In this document: positions 48,926-59,413 of the stretch, piece after piece
Layout: every line of letters starts with the position of its first letter
Position numbering within the stretch: position 1 is the stretch's first letter
Assembly (NCBI RefSeq): GCF_029407905.1
Contig: NC_073624.1
Span: forward strand, 121,892,001-121,956,000
DNA from: Bubalus kerabau
Lineage: Eukaryota > Chordata > Mammalia > Artiodactyla > Bovidae
DNA: 64,000 bases
Direction of reading: 5' to 3'
Made by a program: the position numbers and the translations under genes
Notes under the pieces: model-generated
The model's input: the letters and a program-made list of their open reading frames with translations, nothing else
What the model was told of the DNA's origin: nothing
Databases searched by the model: none

Positions 48926-51900
48926 TCTAGCGGGCAAGGGCCTCATATTGCGATGAAGGGGGAACCACATGGTTTTTAAGAGTTGAGGCTGGATTCTCGA
49001 GTTACGACGGGAAATTCAGACTTCCTCTTGTGTTGACCGTGGGAAGACCAATCTTCCATTCGAATTGTGAGGGAGAGATGGCGGTTGCTCTCAAGTCACT
49101 GTAGGGCAAAATAGACCTCATCTAGGGTTGTGTCTAGGACATAATGTTCCTCTCCAGGGGCGACAGGGATCTCGGGGTTGCATTCCAAACTCACCCGGGG
49201 AGTCAGGCCTCATCTCGAGGGAAGCAAATGACTCCACTCTCCTCTCGAGTCATGCCGGCTATTTCTTGGACCCAACTTAGTGGCCTAAAGGGAGTCAATC
49301 CTCCTGTGAAGTTTGGAGAGAGGACCAGGGATTGCTTTCCAGGTCAGGCAGGAAAAGAAGGCCCTCATCTCTCCTTGACGGGGGCATCTTGTGGTTTTTC
49401 TCGAACTGCGGCGCCACTGTGGGTTTTCTCACGAGGTACGATGGGGTACTCAGGGAGCCTCTTGTGTGGTACTAGGGAAGTCAGTTTTCCTGCTTGTGGC
49501 GAGGGGAGCGCGTCCTTGCTCTGGAGTCATGGTAGGGGAATCGGGCATCAAGAGACGTTGAAAAAGGACTCTCCAAGTCTTTCTCGGGTTACTTCAGGAA
49601 ACTCTGGGTTCCCTCGACTTGTGCCAGTGACCTCAGGTAGCTTCTCAGGGAGCCTATGAGAATTCAGGGATACTGTGGTGTTGGGAGAGGCCTCTCGGGA
49701 CACCACTGAGTTTGGTTCAATGGAAGAGGGCCTCTTCTCTAGTTGAGGCAGGAACCTCAGGGTTCCTTTCCATTTCTGACTCCGATCACAGGGTCCCTGA
49801 AGAGTTGGGACAGGAGAGTAAGGCCTCGTCTTGTGTGAAGAAATGCAACTTCACTTGCCTCTCGAGTTGTTCACGGGGTGACAGTCCACATTTGGAGCTG
49901 TGAGTGGAATCGGCGGGTTTTTCCAGACGATGCATGGGGATGTCAGTGTCCCTTCGTGTTGTGCCTTCATCCACAGGGTTGCCTTCGAAGAGATGTCCGG
50001 GCGTCAGGTTCTTATCTAGAGTGGACTGGGAATTCGGGATCTTTCAGCATGTGGCACCAACCATGAGGCTACTTTTCGAATTTCCTCATGAGACCGGCCT
50101 CATCCGGAGGTTCGCGGGGAATGTCGGGAACCCCTTGCAGACAAAGCATGGGAATCGACCCTCCTGTCGCGATCAGCAGGGGTGAAGGGGCTCACAGGAA
50201 GTGGTGCCGTGAACATTGGTGTTTCCCTCGAGTGAGACCGGTATGTCCGGGAACTTTGGGGGTCGCATCAAGGGTGCCAAGTACCGTTTTGTACTTCAGG
50301 ATGGAACGTGGGACTTCTCTTGATACGCTGTAGCGGCCAAGGGCCTCATCTTCTGATGACGGGGGAGCCACGTGGTTTTTCTCGAGTTGCGGAGGGATTC
50401 TCGAGTTACGACCAGGATTTCAGGCTTCCTCTTGTGTTGGGCCAGGGAAGTCCAATCATCCATTCGAGTTACGTGGGAGAGCTGGGGGTTGCGCTCAAGT
50501 CACTGCAGGGCAAAGGAGACCTCATCTAGCCTTGTGTCCAGGACCTAATGTTCCTCTCCAAGGGCCACAGGGATCACAGGTTTGCATTCCAGACTCTCCC
50601 GGGGAGTCAGGCCTCGTGTCGAAGGGAAGCAAAGGACTCCGCTCTCCTTTCGAGTTGTGACGGGCACCTCTTGGAGCCCACTTTGTGGCCTAAAGGGAGT
50701 CAAGCCTCCTGTGAAGTTTGGAGAGAGGACTTGGGACTACTCTCCAGGCCATGCAGGAAAAGATGGCCCTCATCTTGCGATGACTGAGGGGTCTTGTGGG
50801 TTTTCTCGAGCTGCGGCGCCAGTGTGGGGTTTCACACGAGGTACGACGGGGAGCTCAGGGAGCCTCTCGTGTGGCACCAGGGAAGTCAGGTCTCCATGTG
50901 CGTGGCGAGGGGGAGCGTGCTATTGCTCTGGAGCCATGGTAGGGGAATCTGACCTCAAGACGCATTGAAGAAGGACTCTCGAGGTCTTTCTTTCGTTGTG
51001 GCAGGAAACCCTTGTTTCCCTCGACTTTTGCCCGTGTTCTCAAGGAGCTTCTCAGAATGCCTATGAGAAGTCAGGGATACTGTGGAGATGGGAGGGGCCT
51101 CTCGGGACTCCACTGGGTTTGTTTTAATGGAAGAGGGCCTCATCTCGGGTTGAGGCAGGAACCTCAGGTTTCCTCTCCATTTCTGACTCAGATCGAAGCG
51201 TGCCTGCAGAGTTGGGATTGGATACTCAGGCCTCATCTTGTCTGAGGAAGGGAACTCCGCTTGCCTCTCTCGTTGTTTAAGGGGTGACAGGCCAGTTGTG
51301 GAGCTGTATGTGGATCCTGTGGGATTTTCCGCATGATGAACAGGGTTGCCAGTGCCCCCTCGTGTAGTGCCTTCATCCACAGGGTTGCCTTAGAAGAGGT
51401 GTCCGGGCATCGGGTTCTTATCAAGAGCAGACCGAGAAATCGGGGTCTTTCGGCACGTGGCACCAACACGAGGCTACGTCTCGAATTTCTTCGTGAGACT
51501 GGCCTCATCCTCAGGTGCGCCATGAAGGTCGGGAACCCCTTCTAGGCAAAGCAGGGGAATAGACCTTCCTGCCGTGATCAGGAGGGGAGAAGGGGCTCAA
51601 ATGAAGTGGTGCCAGGAACTTCGGTGTTCCCTTGGAGTGAGACCGGTATATTGGGGAACTTTTGGGGTCACATCAATGGTGCCAAGTAGCATTTCGAACT
51701 TTATGATGAAACATGGGACTTCTCTTGAGACTCTGTAGCGGGCAAAGGCCTCATATTGCGATGAATGGGGAACCACGTGGTTTTTAAGAGTTGCGGCGGG
51801 ATTCTCGAGTTACAACGGGAAATTCAGACTTCCTCTTGTGTTGGCCCAATGAAGACCAATCTTCCATTCGAATTGCGAGGGAGAGATGGGTGTTGCTCTC

Positions 51901-52530
51901 GAGTCACTGTAGGGCAAAATAGACCTCATCTAGGCTTTTGTCCAGGACATAATGTTCCTCTCCAGGGGCAACAGGGATCTCGGGGTTGCATTCCAGACTC
52001 ACCCGGGGTAAGGCCTCGTCTCGAGGGGAAACAAAGTACTCTGCTCTCCTCTCAAGTCGCGACAGGTATCTCTTGGAGCCCATTGAGTGGCCTAAAGGGA
52101 GTAAAGCCTCCTGTGAAGTTTGGAGAGAGGACCAGGGATTGCTCTCCAGGTCAGGCAGGAAAAGAGTCCCCAATCTCGCGATGACGGTGGCGTCTCGTGT
52201 GTTTTCCCAAGCTGCGGCGCCAGTGTGGGGTTTCTCACGAGGTACGACGGGGAGCTCAGGGAGCCTCTCATGTGGCGCCAGGGAAGTCAGGTGTCCATGC
52301 GCATGGCGAGGGGGAGCGTGTCATTGCTCTCGAGTCATGGTAGGGGAATCCGGCCTCAAGACGCATTGAAGACGGACTCTTGAGGTCTTTCTCGAGTTGC
52401 GGCAGGAGACCCTGTGTTCCCTCGACTTGTGCCGGTGACCTCAGGGAGTTGCTCAGGGTGCCTCTGAGAAGACACTGATACTGTGGTGTTGGGAGGGGCC
52501 TCTCGGGACTCCACTGCGTTTGGTGCAATG

Positions 52531-52536
52531 GAAGAT
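52531..52536. repeat. Provirus target-site duplication, left
   Basis: GAAGAT directly before the 5' LTR. The right copy at 59414-59419 is GAAGAG, the expected satellite sequence. Six bases is the length typical of betaretroviral integration; one base has since changed. Confidence 0.75.
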
Positions 52537-53836
52537 TGCCTGGAGCCAGCGAGAGACATTCCACTCGTGACAAATGTCATGAGGAAAGAGTCTCGGCATA
52601 CGCAAAGGCGGGATCGAGCCTCCGTGAGTTCCCCCGTATATTCTTCATCATCTACCCCCAAAAACCAAAGTCTGCCTTCTTATTGCTTTGTTCTCTCGCC
52701 TTTGACATTACTGGGGATGTCCCCCACCACTATCTCACTCTCTCTGTCAAAGAGCTAACTTACAGCTCCAACTAATAATGTTCCTGGGCAATTAGTAGTG
52801 TTTAAATCCAAACCCCTCAGATGGTTTTCTAACTCGCCTGACAAGTTTACCCGGTCTCCTACAGCTATGCATACGATTGTGTACAGTCTCCCAGCCTCGA
52901 GACGCACGGGAAGTTTAAGATATTCAAATAGCTTAGAGCCTCTCAGAGAGTTAGAAACTGTCAGAATAAAACTAGTAAAAGATTTCATTGATGAACCAAT
53001 GCTTGTTGCCAAGTTTCCACATCCCCTGAATTGCATCCTTGAATGTGTATTAATTAATATAGTTGGTATGTAGAAAAAATAAGTAGTGGCCTTGATGTTA
53101 GTAACTTTAGACCCTTAAGGTAATAAATTATTTTCTTTGTTGTAAACCCATTACACATCCGCCCTATAGGAATGCAATTTTATCTTCGAAAGATGGCGCC
53201 AACCCTTAAACAATTACTCTTAGAGAAAATAACTCTTATGGTTGATAAGTCTTTGTCAAGACATAAAATGTTAATAGGTCTTCTGGCCAGAAGATGATGT
53301 AAATCATCTAAACCATTTTTATACGATAAATCTGCAGAAAAGAAACCCTGGTTTTTGATAAGGATTAAAGACTGCTGACTTTGAATCCCCTATTATCCTC
53401 TATGTGTAACTTAGGGTATTAAAACCTGTGTTGAAAATAAAGCTACGGGCCTTGCTCGCCAACGCTTGGTCTCCCCATGTCATTATTCCCCTCAATTTTC
53501 AGATGAGTGTCCATCTGGAGCGCAGATATCCTCTGCGACCATTTATTTGCCTGGGCTTCGAAGACCCACTCGATAAGGTGTCTAAGGTGGGGCACCTTCC
53601 TCTATTCTAGAGGGCACTTGCAGCCTCCGTGGTCAGAGCTAACCTGGTGTCACGGGTTATATTGATTTTCCGCATAAACCAAGCTACTCAGCTGCTTTTC
53701 TCCACTGAATTTTCCTACTGAGCTATCCTCATTCTATTACTCTTTATATCTTTGATGAATAAATAAATATATAAATAGGTCGCCTACTCCATCTTCCCTT
53801 CGAATACCCTGGATCAGCTGGGGCTGGACCTCTGCA
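52537..53836 (+). repeat. 5' LTR (about 1300 bp)
   Basis: Begins TGCCTGGAGCC and ends CCTCTGCA. A TATA-like ATTAAAA lies at about 53418-53424, changed from TATAAAA in the 3' LTR. AATAAA occurs at 53436-53441 and again at 53758-53763; the second fits better as the RNA end signal of a long R region. By eye the two LTRs differ by several percent, most in the first ~260 bases. Confidence 0.9.
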
Positions 53837-53838
53837 GG

Positions 53839-53856
53839 TGGCGCCCGAGACAGGCA
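53839..53856 (+). other. Primer binding site (tRNA-Lys type)
   Basis: TGGCGCCCGAGACAGG starts two bases after the LTR end. It agrees with the lysine tRNA class of primer sites used by betaretroviruses, with what looks like one extra base inside. It primes minus-strand DNA synthesis in a live element. Confidence 0.8.
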
Positions 53857-54080
53857 TTTCGAAGGTAAATCCCCAACCCCATTTCCCCAGTGTTCAGTTT
53901 TGGGGACAGATAGGATCCCACTTAGGGGGCTGCAGATCCCCCTGTAGAATAGACAGGGCGAGAGGAGTGGGAAGTGTTGAAGAGTTAGAGAGAAAAAACG
54001 GTTTCTAAAAAGGCTGACAAAAAAGGCCTAATCTTTAGATAGCTAAAAGCAAAATCTTTTACTATCCTTAAGTTTCTGAC

Positions 54081-54938
54081 ATGGGCAACACTGAATCAAA
54101 TGAAAGACAGCTCTTTATAGGAGTAATTTTACAGTTATTAAGTAAAAGAAGAATCAAGGTTAAAAAATCTTCCATTCAATCATTTTTTACATTTGTACAA
54201 GACCACTGCCCTTGGTTTCTACAACAAGGCACTGTTAACCTAGATATCTTGAAAAAACTAGGAAAACAGCTAAGAGCTTATTGTGCTCAGCAAGGTTTGG
54301 AAAAAATCCCTACTTACACCTTTCCTCTGTGGAATATGACTAGAGATGTTTTAGATCCAGCTCATGAATTTGAAAAGGTACCTGTTAAAGAGGAAAGTAA
54401 AGTTGGAAAAGTACCTGTTAAACAAAAAAGCAAATCTGAAAAGGTACCTGTTATAAAGAAAAGTGAAAATGAAGAGGCTATACCTAGCTATCGACAGCTA
54501 AATGAATGGCTAGCCACTATGACTGCCAATGAGCATGTAAAAGATAGGGATGAAAAGAAAGATCAGCTCTCCCCTCAATTTGAAAAAGGTTTAGAGGAAA
54601 CAGCAGCTCGATGCCATTCTGATGAGGATTGTTTTTTTTTTTAGCTAAAGATGCTCCTAAAATTTAAGAAAACATCCCTAATCAGACCATCCGCTCCTAG
54701 GAGGTTGAGGGAAACATCCCCGATCAGACAGTTCGTAAGATTTAGTTACCAAACAGTTAAAGGATCTCCGGAACAGAAGAGGAAAACTTCAGGATGCTCC
54801 CATCCCCCTATGCCTCCTCCTCCATGTCGGGGTAAAGGGCCACCGCTAGGAGTTTCCCGGAGAAGGATTTTCTCTAGTCCCAAGGATGAACTTGATCCTC
54901 ACCTTGAGGCTTCTTTTCTAGTCCCCTCTGCAGTTTAG
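54081..54938 (+). pseudogene. gag remnant (matrix and proline-rich part)
   Basis: Gag builds the virion core. An open frame at 54081-54644 starts MGNT, the glycine at position 2 being the usual myristoylation site, and resembles a betaretroviral matrix domain over its first ~100 residues. It then has a lysine-rich repeat (54377-54475) and ends after an oligo-T run near 54631. Further gag-like, proline-rich sequence continues in another frame at about 54651-54938. No capsid major-homology region was recognised, so the capsid is probably largely deleted. Confidence 0.8.
54377..54475 (+). repeat. Three 33-bp repeats in gag
   Basis: Three tandem in-frame units, each opening AAGGTACCTGTTA or AAAGTACCTGTTA, encode 11-residue lysine-rich repeats beginning KVPV. 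They lie just after the matrix-like domain. Confidence 0.85.
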
Positions 54939-55009
54939 CCAGGGTAAAGAGGTTACAAAATAAATAAAAATATTCTCTAAAATTAAAAAAAAATTAAAAA
55001 TGGATTTCT

Positions 55010-55440
55010 CTGCATCTAAGAATAGACAAATATTTATTGACTGTGGAATATGATTAGAAATGTCCTGGACCTCCATCACGAGGCTGTTAAATAGCCTATG
55101 GGGGAGGCTATACAGGTGGATGGTGGTGAGTCTCCATTTACTGCACAGATCATATTTTCTGCCATTGAAAAAAAAAAAAAGGAGGGAGAAAGTGGTCTAC
55201 CTCCCGAGGGAGGAGAGGGCTTACAGGACGCTGCGGCCGAGAGCCCTGGCGAGCTCCCTCCCCCTCTGCGCAAACCTTTAAAAAACTTATCCACCACTTT
55301 CTGATTTAAGGCGACCACCACCGCCTTCGATTGTGCCTCCCAGGACCCAGGAGTTCCCCACTTTGCCCCCAAAGCCTCCCAAAGTGTTGCCTAAGACTGA
55401 GGAAGATAAAAAGTTTTTTAAACAAAGGAGCTTTTAGTAC
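55010..55440 (+). pseudogene. Second matrix-like gag segment and linker
   Basis: Around 55038-55085 the text CTGTGGAATATGATTAGAAA recalls CTGTGGAATATGACTAGAGA at 54331-54350, so part of matrix is present twice. Downstream sequence to about 55440 is proline- and charge-rich with several frame changes and an A-run at 55168-55180. This may be a recombination between two gag copies or a tandem duplication. The assignment is moderate because the match is short. Confidence 0.45.
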
Positions 55441-56040
55441 ACAATATGCAGAGCGTGCTCCTTGGAGAAAACTCCCTCAGGGGGGTCTCACCCAGGCTAG
55501 GAGAAAAGCGAAAAGGCAAGGAGATTTAATAACAATATTAACCCCTGATGTGCCGCTTACTCCAATTCCAACCGGAGTGGCTGGCCCCCTATCTGAGGAC
55601 ATTGTAAGATTTGTCCTGGGGCGTAGCTTGCTTTCTTTTAAAAAAAAATTAAATAAAAAAAAAGAAAGAAAAGAAATTTCGCTGGTGCATGGTGTAGTAA
55701 ATTCTGATGATATTGAGAAATTAAAGTCTTGATCTCACTGCCTATCAAAACTGTACAAATTAATAAAGGTCAAAGAGTAACACAGCTTTTACTTTTACCT
55801 TACTATCAGACAAGGAAAAACTTGACTTCTCAAGCTAAGAGCCACAAAACATTTGGATCTAGTGATCTAGCCTTTTGGGTGCAGGAAATTACAGTTCCAA
55901 GGCCTTTAAAAGATCTTTTACTTCAAGAGAATAAAACGCCAGGGCTATTAGACACAGGAACAGACGTCTCTTAACATTGCTGGGAAAGACTAGCCCAGCT
56001 CCTGGCCAACACATAATACTGAAAATGAGTTCGTGGGATT
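55441..56040 (+). pseudogene. dUTPase and protease remnant (pro)
   Basis: In betaretroviruses pro encodes a dUTPase (removes dUTP) fused to the aspartic protease that matures Gag. Here dUTPase-like sequence runs from about 55530, with its proline-rich N-terminal motif, across a stop near 55732, to a C-terminal glycine-phenylalanine-glycine-like tail near 55850. The protease catalytic DTG triad follows at 55951-55959 inside a typical LLDTG context. A stop lies at 55972-55974, and sequence after about 56040 is no longer protease-like. Confidence 0.8.
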
Positions 56041-56084
56041 AGAGAAAGTGGTATGTGGGGTGGAGATGCTGTACAGGTGGTACA

Positions 56085-56640
56085 TTTAACAATACTTTAT
56101 ATATTGTTATAAATACATAATATAAATATATTTGCCTAATTACAGTTTGCCTAATTAGGTATGGGTATAAATAAAATATAATAAAGGTATACCTAATTCT
56201 ATTTATAGATCTATACTTAATTAATTTGTATATAAATTAATATGTATACTATACACACACACACATATATATACTGTATAATTAAATATATATGGCAGTA
56301 ATATAATGTGTGTGTGGCTGATATTAATTGGTATGGGTTGATGTGCTGTGATGATATATGTTCTATATACTGTATAATTATAAATGTGTGACATGTATTA
56401 TTACAGTATGTTGGTTTGTGTTGGTTGGTATTAGCTGTGTATGTGTTGTATTGTTGTAATATATATTAATTAATATATTAATTATAAAGATTAATTCAAG
56501 TTTATTAATTTATATATATTATATGTCAATAACTTTATACTTGTTGCCATATATAAATACATATATAAATGCATTTTGCATTTAGGTATATCTGTATACC
56601 TGTATACCAAAATGAGATAAGGAGGTTATACATTTATTAC
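56085..56640. repeat. AT-rich low-complexity block in place of pol
   Basis: Mostly TATA, TTAATTAA and ATATAT text, with short CA/GT runs (ACACACACACAC near 56253-56264) and TGTGTG stretches. It occupies the place where reverse transcriptase and RNase H should be and has no coding character. Confidence 0.8.
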
Positions 56641-56689
56641 TTAAATTTATACAGAGACCTAAACTAAACATTAGACCTAAATTAACATA

Positions 56690-56974
56690 TCCATAGGGAA
56701 ACAGCTAGACAAATAGTGAAGTTATGTTCCAATTGTAATTAATCACTTAAACGTAAACACACAGGGGCAGACTACAATGATGAGACACTAGATGCCTGAA
56801 TTACAGGCTACGACTCGGCCCCTGGTCAAGTAAAAAGGCCTCCTTACGGGAGAGTGAAAAAGGCCAGATGTGTTGCTTACTTGTGGGAGAGGGTATGCTT
56901 GTATATTTCTACAGAATGCAGATTCTCCGGTTTGGATCTCAGACAAATTCGTCATGTCACATTCCCCAAAGACC
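56690..56974 (+). pseudogene. Integrase C-terminal remnant (pol)
   Basis: Integrase inserts viral DNA into the host. About 56697-56735 reads as part of the N-terminal zinc-binding region, with the closing cysteine pair. After a gap the C-terminal domain appears at about 56875-56970, with the WGRG-type and VWI-type landmarks shared by betaretroviral integrases. The catalytic DDE core is missing. The remnant ends where CpG-rich host-like sequence begins. Confidence 0.7.
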
Positions 56975-57334
56975 AGGTTCGCGGCGCGCGCACTCGCTCG
57001 CTCCCCCTCCCCCAGCCAGCTCTCGCCTCCGTGCCACCAGCAGCGCCTCGCACCCTCCTCGCTGCACCCCGTGACCTAGAGCAAAGAAGTCTGTGCAGCG
57101 AGTGAGGGCCAGAGAGGAAAGCGCGCCCGCAGAGTGCCGTCCAGACCAGCGTGGCCCCACCGGCAAGAGGGGACCGCCCTGAGCCCAAGCGGTGGCGGCT
57201 AGCCCTAAACCACGAACCCTGCCCCTCTGCCCGCCATAGGCGCCTTGGCCCACAGCCTGCCGCTCGCGTTCTGCCTCCTGATGCTGGGGACACTGCTCCC
57301 CCGGGCCGACGCCTACAGCTGCTCCCTGGTTCAT
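56975..57334 (+). pseudogene. TIMP2 exon-1 fragment inside the provirus
   Basis: TIMP2 is a secreted inhibitor of matrix metalloproteinases. About 360 bp of CpG-rich sequence stands out from its AT-rich surroundings. From 57236 a 33-codon stretch aligns without gaps to the TIMP2 start as I recall the bovine protein: 27 of 33 residues agree, including SLPLAFCLL and GTLLPRADA, then SCS and VH. The upstream part (AGAGCAAAGAAGTCTGTGC) resembles the TIMP2 5'UTR. The start codon is ATA (57236-57238) in an intact GCCGCC context. Residue 27, the cysteine that binds the metalloproteinase zinc, is tyrosine. Similarity stops at residue 33 and a stop follows at 57341. Not functional. Confidence 0.85.
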
Positions 57335-57344
57335 CTTGTTTAAA

Positions 57345-58153
57345 CCCTCAATATAATGTTTGCTCCTTTGTAATGCTACAACATCCACCTTATCTTATGA
57401 TGTAACCACTTATTGAATTATGGTCTTGCTGTATTACAACAACTACAGGATTTAATGCCAACACGACGGTTTGTGGGCTTACTTATCTTGGGAACAGCAG
57501 CTTTGATAAGTGCAATCACTTCTGTTACTGTGGCAGCAATATCATTGACTCAACAAGTACATACTGCTCAATATGTTGATTCTATGTCCAAAAATGTTTC
57601 TTTAACATTGGCAACACAGGAAGCTATAGAGAGAAAATTAGAAATGAGGGTAGACGCCCTAGAGGAAGCAGTAATACATATTGGGACTGAATTGCAGGCT
57701 TTAAAGGTGAAAATGGCATTGTCTTGTCATGCTGACTATCGGTGGATATGTGTAACACCCCTGAAAGTAAATGAGACAGATTTTGAATGGGAAAAGATTA
57801 AAAACCATATTTCAGGTATCTGGAACAGCTCTGACATTGGTTGAGACGTAGGGAAACTTCACTATCAAATAGCAACCATGGAGCACTCCCGATTAGATTT
57901 TACTGCTGCTGGAACAGCAAATGATTTCTTCCATACTTTCCCTAACTACATCTCAGGAAAGAATATTCTGTCTAATGTCTTTAGCTATGCTGCGGTGGCT
58001 GCTTTAATTCTGCTTCTCATAATCATTCTTCCTTGTATTGTCAGGATTCTTCGGGAGAGTATTCAGAGGCTCGCGACTGAGCTACATCTGGCTGTTTTAA
58101 GAAATAAAAAACGGGGAGATGCCGGGAGCCGGCGAGAGACATTCCACTCGTGA
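57345..58153 (+). pseudogene. env remnant: end of SU plus transmembrane subunit
   Basis: Env mediates entry in live viruses. Only the last ~20 residues of a surface-subunit-like sequence remain (about 57352-57400), broken by a stop. The transmembrane subunit follows in another frame from about 57413: hydrophobic fusion-peptide-like stretch at 57470-57560, coiled-coil heptads at 57570-57710, cysteine region near 57720-57760, and a membrane anchor at about 57985-58050. A TGA at 57842-57844 interrupts this frame, which otherwise runs on to 58153, inside the 3' LTR. Most of SU is missing, its place taken by the TIMP2-like block. Confidence 0.85.
58106..58119 (+). other. Polypurine tract
   Basis: The purine-rich AAAAACGGGGAGA (one C) lies directly before the 3' LTR, where plus-strand DNA synthesis is primed. 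Confidence 0.75.
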
Positions 58154-59413
58154 CAAAGGTCATGAGGAAGGAGGCTGGGCATACACAAAGGCGGGATCGA
58201 GCCTCGGGAGTCCTCCCGGATATTCTTGAGCATCTACCCCCCAAAACCAGAGTCTGCCTACTTTATTGCTTTGTGCTCTCACCTCTGACTTTACTGGGGG
58301 CTGTCCCCCACCACCATCTCACTCTCTCTGTCAAAGAGCTAACTTACAGCTCCAATTAATAAAGTTCCTGGGCAATTAGGAGTGTTTAAATCCAAACACG
58401 TCAGATGGCTCTCTAACTCGCCTGACAAGTTTACCCGGTCTCCTACAGCAATGCATACAATTGTTTACAGTCTCCGAGCCTGGAGAGGCACGGGAAGCTT
58501 AAGATAATCAAATAGCTTAGAGCCTCTCAAAGAGTTAGAAACTGTCAGAATAAAACTGGTAAAAGATTTCATTGATGAACCAATGCTTGTTGCCAAGTTT
58601 CCACATCCCCTGAATTGTATCCTTGAATGTGTATTAATTAATATAGTTGGTATGTAGAAGAAATAAGTAGTGGCCTTGGTGTTACTAACTTTAGACCCTT
58701 AAGGTAATAAATTCTTTCCTTTGTTGTAAACCCATTACACATCTGCCCTATAGGAATGCAATTTTATCTTCGAAAGATGGGGCCAAACCTTAAAATAATT
58801 ACTCTTAGAGAAAATAAGTCTTACGGTTGATAAGTCTTTGTCAAGAGTCATAAGATGTTAATAGGCCTTCTGGCTAGAAGATGATGTAAATCACCTAAAC
58901 CATTTGTATACGATACATTTGCAGGAAAGAAACCCTGGTTTTTGATAAGGATCAAAGGCTGCTGACTTTGCATCCCCATTATCCTCTATGTGTAACTTAG
59001 GGTATAAAAACCCCTGTTGGAAATAAAGCTACGGGCCTTGATTGCCAACGCTTAGTCTCCTAATGTCATTCTTCCCCTCAATTTTCAGATGAGTGTCCAT
59101 CTGGAGCGCGGATATCCTCTGCGACCATTTATTTGCCTGGGCTTCGAAGACCACTTGAGAAGGTGTCTAAGGTGGGGCAATTTTCGCTATTCGAGAGGGA
59201 GCCTGCGGCCTCCATGGTCAGAGCTAACCTGGTGTCACGGGTTATACTGATTTTCCGCATAAACCAAGCTACTCAGCTTCTTTTCTCCACTAAATTTTCC
59301 TACTGAGCTATCCTCATTCTATTACTTTTTATATCTTTGATAAATAAATCAATAGGTCGCCTACTCTGTCTCCCCTTCGAAAACCCTGGACCAGCCGAGG
59401 CTGGACCTTGTCA
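58120..59413 (+). repeat. 3' LTR (about 1294 bp)
   Basis: Begins TGCCGGGAGCC and ends CCTTGTCA. It retains TATAAAA at 59003-59009, with AATAAA at 59022-59027 and 59343-59348. It pairs with 52537-53836 over its whole length. Confidence 0.92.

Larger units (their letters stand above)
36440..52536. repeat. Satellite I (1.715-type) array, left part
   Basis: Head-to-tail units of about 1.4 kb. The anchor GGAAGAGGGCCTCATC (or its variants) falls at 36540, 37942, 39324, 40724, 42144, 43564, 45397, 46799, 48203, 49723, 51130 and 52531. Periods are 1402, 1382, 1400, 1420, 1420, 1833, 1402, 1404, 1520, 1407 and 1401 bp. Within each unit a degenerate ~31-bp subrepeat shows as recurring TCTCGAGT / CTCGAGTTG / CCTCATCTCG strings. 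The 1402-bp period and the CTCGAG-rich subrepeat match the known cattle 1.715 satellite. CpG remains frequent. Many open frames appear, all shared by repetition; none is called. Confidence 0.92.
52537..59413 (+). mobile_element. Class II (betaretrovirus-like) endogenous provirus
   Basis: A 6.9-kb provirus inside a satellite I unit, with LTR, PBS, gag, dUTPase/protease, integrase remnant, TIMP2-derived block, env remnant, polypurine tract and LTR in order. A dUTPase ahead of the protease DTG box, the form of the gag start, the Lys-type primer site and the env transmembrane pattern all indicate the beta/class II group. Reverse transcriptase and RNase H are absent, and every frame carries stops or shifts, so the copy is dead. 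The satellite reads on across the insertion (GGAAGA before, GAAGAGGACCTCATCTCG after). Confidence 0.92.

Noticed and set aside
36512..52400. Dozens of 60-200 codon open frames in satellite I, both strands
   Set aside because: They recur once per 1.4-kb unit with shifting ends and frames. They are by-products of a repeat, not genes.
52755..53036. Open frames inside the LTR as an accessory gene like that in the MMTV LTR
   Set aside because: The longest frames (about 90 codons) are broken or different in the partner LTR and show no recognisable domain.
56952..57388. Minus-strand frames over the CpG-rich block in the provirus
   Set aside because: Shadows of the TIMP2-like plus-strand sequence, open only because of high GC.
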